Shown here: positions 24,957-33,716 of the stretch, piece by piece | Layout: every line of letters begins with the position of its first letter | How positions within the stretch are numbered: the first letter of the stretch is position 1 | Source: Streptomyces olivaceus | GTDB taxonomy: Bacteria > Actinomycetota > Actinomycetes > Streptomycetales > Streptomycetaceae | NCBI RefSeq assembly: GCF_000721235.1 | Contig: NZ_JOFH01000007.1 | Location: forward strand, 124,001-188,000 | Length of the DNA: 64,000 bases | Direction: 5' to 3' | Translations under genes and position numbers: made by a program | Notes under the pieces: model-generated | Databases searched by the model: none | The model's input: the letters and a program-made list of their open reading frames with translations, nothing else | Told to the model about the DNA's origin: nothing

Positions 24957-26396
24957 TCAGGCGTCTGTTTCGGGGCGGTCGGGATGCGCCCAGTGCGTGT
25001 GGAAGGCGCCCTGCCGGTCGGTACGCCGGTAGGTGTGAGCGCCGAAATAGTCCCGCTGGCCCTGCAGCAGCGCGGCGGGCAGCCGGTCAGCCCGCAGAGT
25101 GTCGTAGTACGACAGTGCCGCGGCGAACGCGGGAGCGGGGACACCACGTCGGGCAGCGGTGGCGACGACCTCGCGCCAGGGAACCTGGGCTGCGGTGATC
25201 TCCTCGGCGAACCCGGACTCGGCCAGCAGGCTGACGAGGTCGGGGGCGGCCTTGTGCGCCGTGCGGATGCGGTCGAGGAAGGCGGCGCGGATGATGCAGC
25301 CGCCTCGCCAGATGCCGGCCACCGCTCCGAAGTCGATGTCCCAGCCGTATGCGAGCGCGGCGTCTTGGATCATGGTGAAGCCCTGGTCGTACGCGATGAC
25401 CTTGCAGGCGTACAGCGCCTGCTCGACCTGTGACGTGAAGCGTTCTGCCTCGGAGCGACTCTTCGGTACGTGCAGACCGCCGGGCAGCGGACGATATGCG
25501 GTACGCAGGGCGGACTGTCCGGACGCCGCGCGTGCGAAGGTCGCCTGCGCGATGGCCGTGACAGGGGAGCCGAGGTCGAGGGCGGTCTGTACGGTCCAGC
25601 GGCCTGTGCCCTTCTGTCCGGCGGCATCGGCGACCACGTCGACGAAGGGCCTGCCAGTGTCGGCATCCGTGTGGGAGAGCACCTCAGCGGTGATCTCGAT
25701 CAGATAGGAGTTCAGTCGCCCCTTGTTCCAGGTGCGGAAGATCTCGGCGATCTCGGCCGGACTGTACTGAGCCACTTGGCGAAGGAGGTCGTAGGCTTCG
25801 GCGATGAGCTGCATGTCGGCGTACTCGATGCCGTTGTGGACCATCTTCACGAAATGACCGGCGCCGTCGGACCCGATATGCGTGCTGCAGGCCTCCCCGT
25901 GGACATGAGCACTGATGCTCTCGAACATGGGGCCCAGGACGGCGTAGGCATCCTTCGAACCGCCCACCATGAGGGACGGCCCGTTCAGCGCGCCCTCCTC
26001 ACCGCCGGAGACCCCTGCTCCGACGAAGTGGATACCGCGTGCACGCAGACCCGTCTCACGACGCCGGGTGTCGGCGAAGTGGGCGTTCCCGCCGTCGATG
26101 ATCATGTCTCCGGACTCCAGCAGCGGGGCGAACTCGTCGATGACCGCGTCCGTGGCCGCGCCCGCCTGCACCATGATCATGAGGCGGCGGGGACGCTGCA
26201 GGGCATCGACGAAATCCCGGGCCGTTTCGGCCGGTACGAAGGTGCCCTCGTGACCGAACTCGTCCATGAGGGCTCTGGTACGCGACGCGGTCCGGTTGTG
26301 GACGGCGACCGTGTAGCCGTGTCGGGCGAAGTTGCGGGCCAGGTTTCGGCCCATCACCGCGAGTCCGGTGACTCCGATGTGCGCACGTGTGTTCAT
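24957..26396 (-). CDS. gnd: 6-phosphogluconate dehydrogenase, decarboxylating
   Basis: 479 residues, the length of long-chain Gnd enzymes, from an ATG at 26396 with AAAGAGATCACC before it. N-terminal GVTGLAVMGRNLARNFARHG binds NADP, with NRT after the second strand. The family signature and catalytic residues lie in VGAGVSGGEEGALNGPSLM and GHFVKMVHNGIEYADMQLI. It converts 6-phosphogluconate to ribulose-5-phosphate with NADPH production. It sits among NADPH-consuming oxidoreductases inside the island, away from pentose-phosphate genes, so it may be an extra copy supplying reductant. Confidence 0.95.
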   Translation of the reverse strand: MNTRAHIGVTGLAVMGRNLARNFARHGYTVAVHNRTASRTRALMDEFGHEGTFVPAETARDFVDALQRPRRLMIMVQAGAATDAVIDEFAPLLESGDMIIDGGNAHFADTRRRETGLRARGIHFVGAGVSGGEEGALNGPSLMVGGSKDAYAVLGPMFESISAHVHGEACSTHIGSDGAGHFVKMVHNGIEYADMQLIAEAYDLLRQVAQYSPAEIAEIFRTWNKGRLNSYLIEITAEVLSHTDADTGRPFVDVVADAAGQKGTGRWTVQTALDLGSPVTAIAQATFARAASGQSALRTAYRPLPGGLHVPKSRSEAERFTSQVEQALYACKVIAYDQGFTMIQDAALAYGWDIDFGAVAGIWRGGCIIRAAFLDRIRTAHKAAPDLVSLLAESGFAEEITAAQVPWREVVATAARRGVPAPAFAAALSYYDTLRADRLPAALLQGQRDYFGAHTYRRTDRQGAFHTHWAHPDRPETDA

Positions 26397-26452
26397 GGTG
26401 ATCTCTTTCTCTGCCGCCTGTACGGGGGGAGACGAGTAGGCGGTCGTGGTTG

Positions 26453-27361
26453 TCATGGCTGCTGTCCGCCCATGGCCGCGAGGTAGGTGAAGGACTCGGC
26501 ACTGCGACTTCCCGGGGCGGGAGCTCCGACCAGCAGGTGCTGTCCCGGGACGGCCGCCACGCCATGGACGCGGTACGAGAGCTCGATGTGTCCGGCTGCC
26601 GGGTGGACCACCCTTCTGTACGCGTGGTCCAGGCCGATCGCCGCGCCGTTCTCCCAGCGCCTCGCGAAGTCGGCCGACCCGGCGGACAGTCCGGTCACGA
26701 GGTCCGCGATGTCGGTGTCCTGGGGCAGCCGGACGGCGTTGAGACGCAGCGTGTGCAGCGAGCCGGCGGCGGCCACAGGCCATTCGGTGAAGTAGGTGCG
26801 CGCCTCGGGGTGTGTGAAGAGGATCCGGAGCAGGTTCTGATCGGTGCCGGCCTCGTCGGTGCCGGCGAAGGGGGACAGCAGTGTTCGGGCGTGCGCGTTG
26901 GCCGCCAGGATGTCGAAGCTGGGACTCAGTACGTAGGCCGCTGTCTGGTGAGAAGCGTCCAGTATGTGCAGTAGTTCCGGGTGCACCTGTCCGCGGGCGG
27001 TGTCGGGACGCAGGTTCGGGTTGAGTCCGGCGAGACGGAACAGGTGGCTTCGTGCGTCGGGGGGCAGACGAAGGGCCTGGGCGAGGGATTCGGCGATCGG
27101 GGGCGAAGGGTGTCGCTCCCGGCCCTGCTCCAGTCGGCTGTAGTAGTCGGCGCTGACGTGTGCCAGGACCGCCACCTCCTGCCGGCGCAGTCCATCCACC
27201 CGACGGCGGCGACCACCGGTGCCCAGGCCGACGTCCGAGGGAGCCAGCCGGGACCTGCGGGCCCGAAGGAACTCCCCCAGGGAGTTCTCCTGCGGCTCCC
27301 CGGCATGCCCGCGGGTTCGTGCCGACCCAACGGGCACCATGGAGGGCACACGCATGCGCAT
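26453..27361 (-). CDS. XRE-family regulator with MmyB-like ligand domain
   Basis: 302 residues as listed, but the start is uncertain (ATG at 27361; an ATG at 27340 is possible). The real protein may begin close to NSLGEFLRARRSRLAPSDVG. The helix-turn-helix is RQEVAVLAHVSADYYSRLEQGR. Residues about 130-290 are the MmyB PAS-like domain that binds fatty-acyl ligands in characterised relatives (FDILAANAHARTLL, LRILFTHPEARTYF). It resembles the second such regulator at 30335-31177. It starts 57 bp upstream of gnd in the same direction. Confidence 0.88.
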   Translation of the reverse strand: MRMRVPSMVPVGSARTRGHAGEPQENSLGEFLRARRSRLAPSDVGLGTGGRRRRVDGLRRQEVAVLAHVSADYYSRLEQGRERHPSPPIAESLAQALRLPPDARSHLFRLAGLNPNLRPDTARGQVHPELLHILDASHQTAAYVLSPSFDILAANAHARTLLSPFAGTDEAGTDQNLLRILFTHPEARTYFTEWPVAAAGSLHTLRLNAVRLPQDTDIADLVTGLSAGSADFARRWENGAAIGLDHAYRRVVHPAAGHIELSYRVHGVAAVPGQHLLVGAPAPGSRSAESFTYLAAMGGQQP

Positions 27362-27430
27362 CCGAACTCCTTCTCGGCTCGGCGCACCGGAAGCCGGCGT
27401 GCCCGACGCGAGCCGGCCCTTCGGTGCGCT

Positions 27431-27892
27431 TCAGGCGTCCTGCGGGGTTTTGAGGTGGTATCGGGTGTCGCCGGTGAAGTCGATGGTGACCTCACGCCGG
27501 GCGAAGGACCACGCCCCCTCACGCCGCTCGAAGCGGTCGCGGTAGCGTCCGCCCGCCACCATCTGCAGCGGCAGGAGGCCGGGCACTGCCTGGAGGATGT
27601 TGTAGTACGACCGCGCTTCCGCGCTGTCGTCGTCCTCGTTCACCTCGATGAGGATGTTCGTCGTGATGTGCCGGGTACGCAGGGTCCCGTCGTCGTGCAC
27701 GACCAGCATCGAGCTGATCAGGTTCTCGATGGCCTTACCGCCCCGGAGGCTCACCTCGCCCGACACGAACTCCGCGTTCTCGAAGAGTGCGCCGAACTCC
27801 GCGAAGTCGCCCTCGTCGACGAGGTGCGAGTAGCGGGCGATGAGGTTCTCGATCTGTCGGGCGCTGGAGATCGAGGAGGTGGAAGCAGACAT
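27431..27892 (-). CDS. SnoaL-like domain protein
   Basis: 153 residues from an ATG at 27892 with AAAGG before it. RQIENLIARYSHLVDEGDFAEFGALF, RTRHITTNILIEVN and a final GAWSFARREVTIDF are typical of SnoaL_4 proteins (NTF2 fold), related to ring-hydroxylating dioxygenase small subunits. The substrate is unknown. It is leftward, after the saccharopine-dehydrogenase-like gene. Confidence 0.85.
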   Translation of the reverse strand: MSASTSSISSARQIENLIARYSHLVDEGDFAEFGALFENAEFVSGEVSLRGGKAIENLISSMLVVHDDGTLRTRHITTNILIEVNEDDDSAEARSYYNILQAVPGLLPLQMVAGGRYRDRFERREGAWSFARREVTIDFTGDTRYHLKTPQDA

Positions 27893-28052
27893 GGCAGTGG
27901 CCTTTCGACGGGGGGGGATTCGCTCGCCCCGGCGGGCGAACACCCTCAGTCTGTTCGCGCGGCGACCGGCCAGGAAGGACCCGTCTTCCTGGGTGCCACA
28001 CACCCATGTTCCACTCGGAATCCGCGGGTGGACCGGCCCACCCGCGCGTCCC

Positions 28053-29081
28053 CTACAGGTCCTTGATCTGCGAGTCACCAACGGCGAGAGCCAGTTCGGG
28101 GCCATAGGCGGAGGAAGGCGACTGGAAACCGGGCGTGAAGGAGCCGGCCAGCACGCGGCGGGCGATCTCCACAGCGGAGAGCTGGGTGAACCGGTAACCG
28201 GTCGGTGTGTCGATCAGGGAACGGACCACGCTGCCGTCCCGGCCGGTGACCTCGGCCACGACCTTGCTGCGTCCCACCTCCCGCTCCTGTGCGGTGGGCC
28301 CGTCGGGCAGCGTCGAGAGGTCCAGGTCGATGGGGAGCGGCTGGCCGAGCTGCACGTACACCTCGATCGAGGGCACGCCCGTGGCGTAGTGGCTGGTGAT
28401 CAGGTCGCCCATGGACACGGACACGCACTCCTCCGGGCCCTCGTCACCGAAGTCGAACGCGGCCGCCTTGGGTTCCGGCAACGCGACGATGTCCCCGTCC
28501 CTGCGGACCAGCACGCCCAGGTCACCGATGCCCTCGGTGGCGCTGACGATCGACCCTCGGGAGAAGAGGTTCAGCCCCTCCGACTCCTCGGGGGTCGCGC
28601 TGAGGAGCTTGAGCGCCAGGCGCAGACTGACGGGCTCGGGGACACGCGCCACGGCGTGGGCGGCCACGCAGTCGCTGGGCACGACGTCCCATCCTGCGCC
28701 GGACATGACCATCACGCCGGCGGTCGCGGCCTCGGCGTGCCGGGAGCGTGCGGCGGCGAACACGTCGTATTCGGCGGTGGTGTCAAGGTAGTGCACACCC
28801 TTGTCGATGCAGGCGTCCATCAGCGGGCCCGCGGTGCGGTGGAAGGGGCCGGCGATGTTCAGGACCACGGTGATGCCGTCGAGCGCGTCGCGCAGGAGTG
28901 CGGGGTCGTCGACCGTGAAAGCGCGGCTGTCGACGCCGAGTTCCTCACCGAGTGCCTTGACGCGCTCCTGGTTGCGGCCGGCCACGACGACGTCGAGGCC
29001 CGACTCCTTGGCGTGCTCGGCGACAAGCTTCCCGGTGTAACCGGTGGCTCCGTAGACCAGCAGGCGGGGGGTGGCTGACAT
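28053..29081 (-). CDS. Saccharopine dehydrogenase-like / trans-acting enoyl reductase-like protein
   Basis: 342 residues from an ATG at 29081 with GGGAG 6 nt before. N-terminal RLLVYGATGYTGKLVAEHA is a Rossmann GxxGxxG loop for NAD(P), followed by VAGRNQERV and VLNIAGPF as in Sacchrp_dh_NADP proteins. The C-terminal half follows the family that includes mycobacterial trans-acting enoyl reductases. The reaction is not predictable. The WYL regulator immediately upstream (start 30236) faces the same way and may control it. Confidence 0.85.
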   Translation of the reverse strand: MSATPRLLVYGATGYTGKLVAEHAKESGLDVVVAGRNQERVKALGEELGVDSRAFTVDDPALLRDALDGITVVLNIAGPFHRTAGPLMDACIDKGVHYLDTTAEYDVFAAARSRHAEAATAGVMVMSGAGWDVVPSDCVAAHAVARVPEPVSLRLALKLLSATPEESEGLNLFSRGSIVSATEGIGDLGVLVRRDGDIVALPEPKAAAFDFGDEGPEECVSVSMGDLITSHYATGVPSIEVYVQLGQPLPIDLDLSTLPDGPTAQEREVGRSKVVAEVTGRDGSVVRSLIDTPTGYRFTQLSAVEIARRVLAGSFTPGFQSPSSAYGPELALAVGDSQIKDL

Positions 29082-29255
29082 GATGCGCTCCCATGAACAG
29101 GTAAGAAGTGGGACTGCGGGAAAGGCCGGTCCCGAGCGGTGACGCGCTCGGCGCTGTGTGCCTTGCATCCAGGCTAGGAGCAGACCCGGACACGTGCGGT
29201 CCTGGTTTCTCACCGGTCGCTGCTTGGGACCCGCGCCGTCGTCAGAAGCGGCTCG

Positions 29256-30236
29256 TCACTGCTGCTCGTCGGCTTTCCGCCGGCCCGCTTCGTTTCCTCG
29301 ATACAGAGCGTCGAGCCGGGCGATCAGGGCCTCGCGAACGGAGTCGGGCGACAGGACTTCCAGCGGCGTGCGAAGGCTGAGGAGGTAACCGGCGAGCTGA
29401 TCGGGGTCGGACCCGCCGATGCTGATGACCGTCGCGTTGGGCCCGTCGGGTTCGTGGGTGGCGACGATGGGTGCCACCAGGCGCCGGGCATCGTCGTAGG
29501 ACAACGGGAGCCGGACGCGGGCGAAGAAGGGATATCCGGTGCGGGTGATGGTGTCGGAGACCAGCTGCGCGGCGTCCGGGGCGTCCAGCATTTCGACCAC
29601 TTCCCCGGTGGATTCGACATTCACGACCCGGTCCGCACGGAACGTCCGCCAGGCCGATCGTCCGACGTCGCGGGCCACGAAGTACCAGTGGGCGCCGGTG
29701 TACACGAGGCGGTGCGGATCGACGCACCGGACCGTGGTGGTGCCGTGCATGTCGCGGTAGGTGAGTGTGGTGCGCTCGGAGGCACGGCAGACGGAGGCCA
29801 GGAGCAACAGCACGTCGGAGGACGCCCGGGGCGTCTCGCAGCGCGGGGTGTGCTCGACGGTGGCGTCGAGGCCCGCCAGCCGCCTCGCCATCCGGGTGGG
29901 GAGGATCTGCCGCAGCTTCAGCAGTGCCGACAGTGCTGCCGGGTCAGCGCCGAGTGCTGCACCGTGTGCGGCTTCCCTGAGCGCCACGGCCACGGCGAAG
30001 ACCTCGTCGTCGTCCAGGTTCAGCGGCGGCATGCGGTTGCCCGCGCCGAAGCGGTAGCCGCCGCCCGGCCCCGGCACGGACTCCACGCCGTAGCCGAGCT
30101 CACGCAGCTTGTCGACGTCCCGGCGCACCGTGCGTTCGGTGACGTCCAGTTGCCGTGCGAGTTCCGCGTTGGACCAGGTGGGTCTGCTCGACAGCAAGGA
30201 CACCAACCGAAGCAGCCGAGCGGAAGTGGTGATCAT
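29256..30236 (-). CDS. DeoR-type HTH / WYL-domain transcriptional regulator
   Basis: 326 residues. N-terminal winged helix RLLRLVSLLSSRPTWSNAELARQLDVTERTVRRDVDKL, linker GYRFGAG, then a WYL domain with RLVYTGAHWYFVARD and the WCX-like C-terminal extension. WYL proteins sense nucleic acids or small ligands and are common local regulators. It lies between the enoyl reductase-like gene and the second MmyB-type regulator. Confidence 0.9.
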   Translation of the reverse strand: MITTSARLLRLVSLLSSRPTWSNAELARQLDVTERTVRRDVDKLRELGYGVESVPGPGGGYRFGAGNRMPPLNLDDDEVFAVAVALREAAHGAALGADPAALSALLKLRQILPTRMARRLAGLDATVEHTPRCETPRASSDVLLLLASVCRASERTTLTYRDMHGTTTVRCVDPHRLVYTGAHWYFVARDVGRSAWRTFRADRVVNVESTGEVVEMLDAPDAAQLVSDTITRTGYPFFARVRLPLSYDDARRLVAPIVATHEPDGPNATVISIGGSDPDQLAGYLLSLRTPLEVLSPDSVREALIARLDALYRGNEAGRRKADEQQ

Positions 30237-30334
30237 GGAACGAACCTATCCGGGAGCCGCGAGCGGGGCGGCCCCGCGTGGATCGGACGCGGCGTAGAGC
30301 TCTCTCATCCCCGCGTAGCAGGTTCGGCGGGGCA

Positions 30335-31177
30335 TCACACGATGGTCGTCGCGCCGCGCTCGGCCGGCGCCACGAGGGACGTGACCGCCGCGGCGCTCGC
30401 ACTGCCGGGCTCGGGAACGCCGACCAGAAGCTGCTGTCCCGGAGCGTCGTGGACGTCGAAAGTCTGGTACGTCAGCTCGATACGGCCGACCCCAGGCAGC
30501 ACGAACACCTTGTACGCGCGGGTCATGCTCTCGACCTCGTTCTCCTGCCACAGCCCCCTGAAGTCCGGTGATTCCCGCGCCATCTCGTCCACAAGACCAC
30601 TGATGCCGAGGTCGTCGGGGAACCGACCCGCGTGCAGCCGCAGCGCGTGCACCGTGGCGCGCGCCACGACAGGCCACTCGACGAAGACCTCTCGCGCACG
30701 AGGATGCTGGAACAGCACCCGGACCATGTTCGAGGTTCCCTCGAAGGGTGCGAGGAGCGCGGTGGCGACGGCATTCTTCGCGAGTACGTCGAAGGCGGGG
30801 CTCAGCACGTAGGCGGCTGCTGCGGGAAAGGCGTCCAGCATGTGCAGCAGGGAGGAGTGGACCAGATCGCGGCCCGCGGCCGAGGTGAGTGCGGGGTGAA
30901 GGCCCGCCAGCCGGAAGAGATGGGTCCGCGCGTCCGGTGTCAGGCGCATCGCCCGCCCCACCGCATCGACCACTTGCGGCGAGGGGTGGCGCTCGCGCCC
31001 CTGTTCCAGGCGCGCGTAGTAGTCGACGCTCACGCCGGCGAGCACAGCCACCTCTTCCCGCCGCAGACCCTTGACTCGCCGGCTGCCACCACCTGCGAGC
31101 AGACCCACGTCGGACGGTTCGGTGCGGGCACGGTTCGCGCGCAGGAAGGCGCCGAGTTCGTTCTGCGGCTGCTGCAT
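30335..31177 (-). CDS. XRE-family regulator with MmyB-like ligand domain (second copy)
   Basis: 280 residues from an ATG at 31177 with AGGTTGG before it. Helix-turn-helix REEVAVLAGVSVDYYARLEQGR, ligand domain with FDVLAKNAVATALL, MVRVLFQHPRAREVF and VGRIELTYQTFDV. Nearly every motif parallels the regulator at 26453, so they are paralogues or from the same expanded family. It is leftward, 67 bp downstream of the TetR gene. Confidence 0.9.
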   Translation of the reverse strand: MQQPQNELGAFLRANRARTEPSDVGLLAGGGSRRVKGLRREEVAVLAGVSVDYYARLEQGRERHPSPQVVDAVGRAMRLTPDARTHLFRLAGLHPALTSAAGRDLVHSSLLHMLDAFPAAAAYVLSPAFDVLAKNAVATALLAPFEGTSNMVRVLFQHPRAREVFVEWPVVARATVHALRLHAGRFPDDLGISGLVDEMARESPDFRGLWQENEVESMTRAYKVFVLPGVGRIELTYQTFDVHDAPGQQLLVGVPEPGSASAAAVTSLVAPAERGATTIV

Positions 31178-31243
31178 TTTCCAACCTGTCAGTTGGGGTG
31201 AACGGGAGAGCGAGGTAGGAACCGGCCGGGCGGACACGGCCCT

Positions 31244-31834
31244 TTACCGGGCTTTCCGCCCGTCCTCAAGAACGGCGGAGACAGTCCGCATCAAATGCTC
31301 ACGCACCGATTGCGGATCGTCCAGGTCTCCCCCAGCCATCGCACCGTCCCGCAGAAGAATGAGCACCGCGGTGGTGTGCTCGCTGTCGGTGCAACCCGCG
31401 GCGGTCGCGAGGTTCAGAACCGTCTGCCGGAACCAGGACCGGTGGGCCTGGACCGCCCGCCGGACAGGATGCCCGGGGTCCGGGTACTCGGCGGCAGCGT
31501 TGATGAACGGGCAGCCACGGAAGCCCGGCCCGCAGATCTCCGCCCCGATGCCCGCCATCATCATGAGCAGCAGGGCCTCGGGGTCGGTACTCGTCCGGAA
31601 CGCCTCCGTCACCACCGACCTGATCTGCTGGTCGCGTTGCTCGACATGGGCGAGCACGAGGTCTTCCTTGCTGGGGAAATGGCGGTAGAAGGTGACCCGG
31701 GTGACCTGAGCCTCAGCGATGATGCGGTCCACGCCGACGTGACGGATGCCGTCGGCGTAGAAGATGGCGGAGGCCGTCTCCAGGAGCCGGGCTCGGGCCG
31801 GAGACGCTGTCGCGGAGGCTTGGGGCGGGGTCAT
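31244..31834 (-). CDS. TetR-family transcriptional regulator
   Basis: 196 residues. DNA-binding region RLLETASAIFYADGIRHVGVDRIIAEAQVTRVTFYRHFPSKEDLVLAHV. The C-terminal ligand domain has CPFINAAAEYPDPGHPVRRAV, shared by TetR proteins that sit beside hydrolase or oxidoreductase genes. It is divergent from the secreted hydrolase gene at 32073, with two inverted repeats in the gap that are likely operators. Confidence 0.93.
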   Translation of the reverse strand: MTPPQASATASPARARLLETASAIFYADGIRHVGVDRIIAEAQVTRVTFYRHFPSKEDLVLAHVEQRDQQIRSVVTEAFRTSTDPEALLLMMMAGIGAEICGPGFRGCPFINAAAEYPDPGHPVRRAVQAHRSWFRQTVLNLATAAGCTDSEHTTAVLILLRDGAMAGGDLDDPQSVREHLMRTVSAVLEDGRKAR

Positions 31835-31855
31835 TGCACCACTCTACCGGAACGA

Positions 31856-31873
31856 CCGTTCTCGGCAGAACGG
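31856..31873. promoter_or_regulatory. Inverted repeat CCGTTCT-CGGC-AGAACGG near TetR start
   Basis: Perfect 7-bp arms 22 bp before the TetR start codon. It could be an operator for autoregulation or an RNA hairpin in the leader. Confidence 0.45.
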
Positions 31874-32001
31874 CGAGACGACCGCACTCTCGATCCCTCG
31901 GGTACAGATAACTCACTACTGGCCAACTCCTTAGCCACCGCCGCTTCCAGCGATTCAGTCGTCGATTGACGATCACGAAAGCAAGCAGTACGGTCAGCGA
32001 A

Positions 32002-32023
32002 GTAGATAGAACGTTCCATCTAC
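32002..32023. promoter_or_regulatory. 22-bp palindrome, likely TetR operator
   Basis: GTAGATAGAACG with TTCCATCTAC: 10 of 11 symmetric pairs match, centred on ACGT, 50 bp before the hydrolase start. Length and symmetry are typical of TetR-family operators. Confidence 0.7.
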
Positions 32024-32072
32024 CAGTGGAGCCCTCCGGGTCTCCTCATGCAACCAGCAGAGAAGGCACACC

Positions 32073-32948
32073 ATGTCCCGACGTCACACCCGGCCCGTAC
32101 GCCGTACCCGTCGCGCCGTACTCGCGGTCGCCGGCGCGGCAGCCCTGGCCGCCGTCGCAGTCCCCGCCCTCGCCAGCAGCCCTTCGGATGACGGGAAGAC
32201 CGCCGCCACCGCAGCTGCCGCCTCGCACTCGGCGCCGAAGCCGACCGTCCTGCTCGTACACGGCGCCTGGGCCGACTCCTCCAGCTGGAGCCCGGTGATC
32301 GACCGATTGCAGGCCCAGGGATATCCCGTACAGGCGATCGCCAACCCCCTGCGCGGGCTCGCCTCGGACGCGGCCTATGTGAAGAGCCGGATCGAAAGCA
32401 TCGGAGGTCCGGTCGTCCTGGTCGGGCACTCCTACGGCGGCGCGGTCATCGGGGAGGCTGCCACGGAGGAGCCCAATGTGAAGGCACTCGTCTACGTCGC
32501 GGCCTTCACGCCGGACAAGGGCGAGTCACTCGGCGCGCTGGTCGCCAAGAATCCCGGCTCGCACGCCACACCGGACGCGCTGAACCCCGTTCCCTTCGAC
32601 ATGGGCAACGGCGTGAGCGGCGTGGACCTCTCCATCAAGCCCGACAAGTACCGTGACGTGTTCGCCGCGTCCCTGTCCGCACGCAAGGCCAACAGCCTCG
32701 CCGCCGTGCAACGGCCGATCAGCGCCGCCGCCCTCGAGGAGACCGCGACGAACGCCGCCTGGCGAAACATTCCCTCCTGGTACCTGGTCACGCGCCAGGA
32801 CCACGCTCTGCCCCCGGCCACCCAGCGCTTCATGGCCAAGCGGGCTCACGCACACACCACCGAGGTCAACTCGCCCCACGCCGTCATGCTGACCCGCCCG
32901 GACACCGTGACCGGTCTGGTCCGGCAGGCTGCGACGGCCACCCGATGA
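32073..32948 (+). CDS. Secreted alpha/beta hydrolase
   Basis: 291 residues with GAGAAGG upstream. The N-terminus is twin-arginine-like (RPVRRTRRAVLAVAGAAALAAV) ending in an Ala-rich cleavage region near residue 35, so export is likely. The hydrolase core has HGAWADSSSW, the nucleophile elbow VGHSYGGA (Ser), Asp in TRQDHALP and His in SPHAVM. Such proteins resemble salicylate-esterase or PnbA-like small esterases. It is divergent from TetR, and a peroxiredoxin follows after 55 bp. Confidence 0.92.
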   Translation: MSRRHTRPVRRTRRAVLAVAGAAALAAVAVPALASSPSDDGKTAATAAAASHSAPKPTVLLVHGAWADSSSWSPVIDRLQAQGYPVQAIANPLRGLASDAAYVKSRIESIGGPVVLVGHSYGGAVIGEAATEEPNVKALVYVAAFTPDKGESLGALVAKNPGSHATPDALNPVPFDMGNGVSGVDLSIKPDKYRDVFAASLSARKANSLAAVQRPISAAALEETATNAAWRNIPSWYLVTRQDHALPPATQRFMAKRAHAHTTEVNSPHAVMLTRPDTVTGLVRQAATATR

Positions 32949-33003
32949 ACGGCACGACATTCGCACCGGCTCACCCAGCACAGACGGCATACAAGGAGAC
33001 ACA

Positions 33004-33480
33004 ATGGCAGGCTCGATAGAAACAGGGAGTACGGCACCGGAGTTCGTCCTCTCCGGAGGCGTGCTGCTCGGTGGTGACTTCACCCGGGGGACCTACAGGC
33101 TCGACATCGAACGCGCGCGCCCCCTGGTCCTCGCCTTCTATCCGCAGGACAACTCAAGTGTCTGCACGAAGCAGTTGTGCTCCTACTCGAGCGGGCTGGA
33201 GCAGTTCACCGAACTGGGTGCCGAGGTCTGGGCCATCAGCCCGCAGGACGTCGACAGTCACGAGGAGTTCGCTCGCACGAACAACCTCCGCATGCCCCTG
33301 CTCAGCGATCCGGACCGCACCGTGGCCAAGCTCTTCGGCGTCGCCGCCCCCGGCGTCGGCCTGAGGCGCTCGGTGTTCCTCATCGCCCCCGGAGGGCGGA
33401 TCGCATGGAAGCACGCGGCGCTTGTCGGCTTGACCTGGCAGCCCCTGGAGAAGCTCACCACGGAACTCTCCCTGCTCTGA
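33004..33480 (+). CDS. Peroxiredoxin, BCP/PrxQ type
   Basis: 158 residues with AAGGAGA before the ATG. FYPQDNSSVCTKQLCSY carries the peroxidatic Cys and a second Cys five residues later, the alpha2 resolving position of atypical 2-Cys BCP proteins. The usual TxxC threonine two before the peroxidatic Cys is Ser here (SSVC), an accepted variation. It reduces peroxides with thioredoxin. It probably forms a two-gene operon with the hydrolase under TetR control. Confidence 0.92.
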   Translation: MAGSIETGSTAPEFVLSGGVLLGGDFTRGTYRLDIERARPLVLAFYPQDNSSVCTKQLCSYSSGLEQFTELGAEVWAISPQDVDSHEEFARTNNLRMPLLSDPDRTVAKLFGVAAPGVGLRRSVFLIAPGGRIAWKHAALVGLTWQPLEKLTTELSLL

Positions 33481-33493
33481 GCCTCCGGGCCGC

Positions 33494-33518
33494 TGCCCAG
33501 GCGCTCGCTGCCTGGGCA
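33494..33518 (+). terminator. Hairpin after peroxiredoxin gene
   Basis: TGCCCAGGC and GCCTGGGCA arms (perfect 9 bp) around a 7-nt loop, 14 bp past the stop codon. Confidence 0.75.
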
Positions 33519-33606
33519 CCCGACAGCGCCGCGGCAGCAGCGGTGGCGTTGCAGCGCTCGTCCTCCAGGTGGCGACGGCGAGCCGAGGTCAGGGGCACAG
33601 ACAGAA

Positions 33607-33649
33607 CAGCGAGGGGCCCGGCTGGTCAGGCGACCAGTCGGGCCCTCGC
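33607..33649. terminator. Long hairpin between convergent genes
   Basis: A stem of about 19 bp with one bulge (33607-33626 with 33631-33649, AGCGAGGGGCCC side) and a 4-nt loop, placed 68 bp from the end of the leftward SRPBCC gene. Probably a bidirectional terminator. Confidence 0.7.
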
Positions 33650-33716
33650 TGCGGGGCCTGCTGCGGTGTCCGGTCACAGGCCATCCGCCATCAGGACCCG
33701 GTCCTGGTGACCTCGT

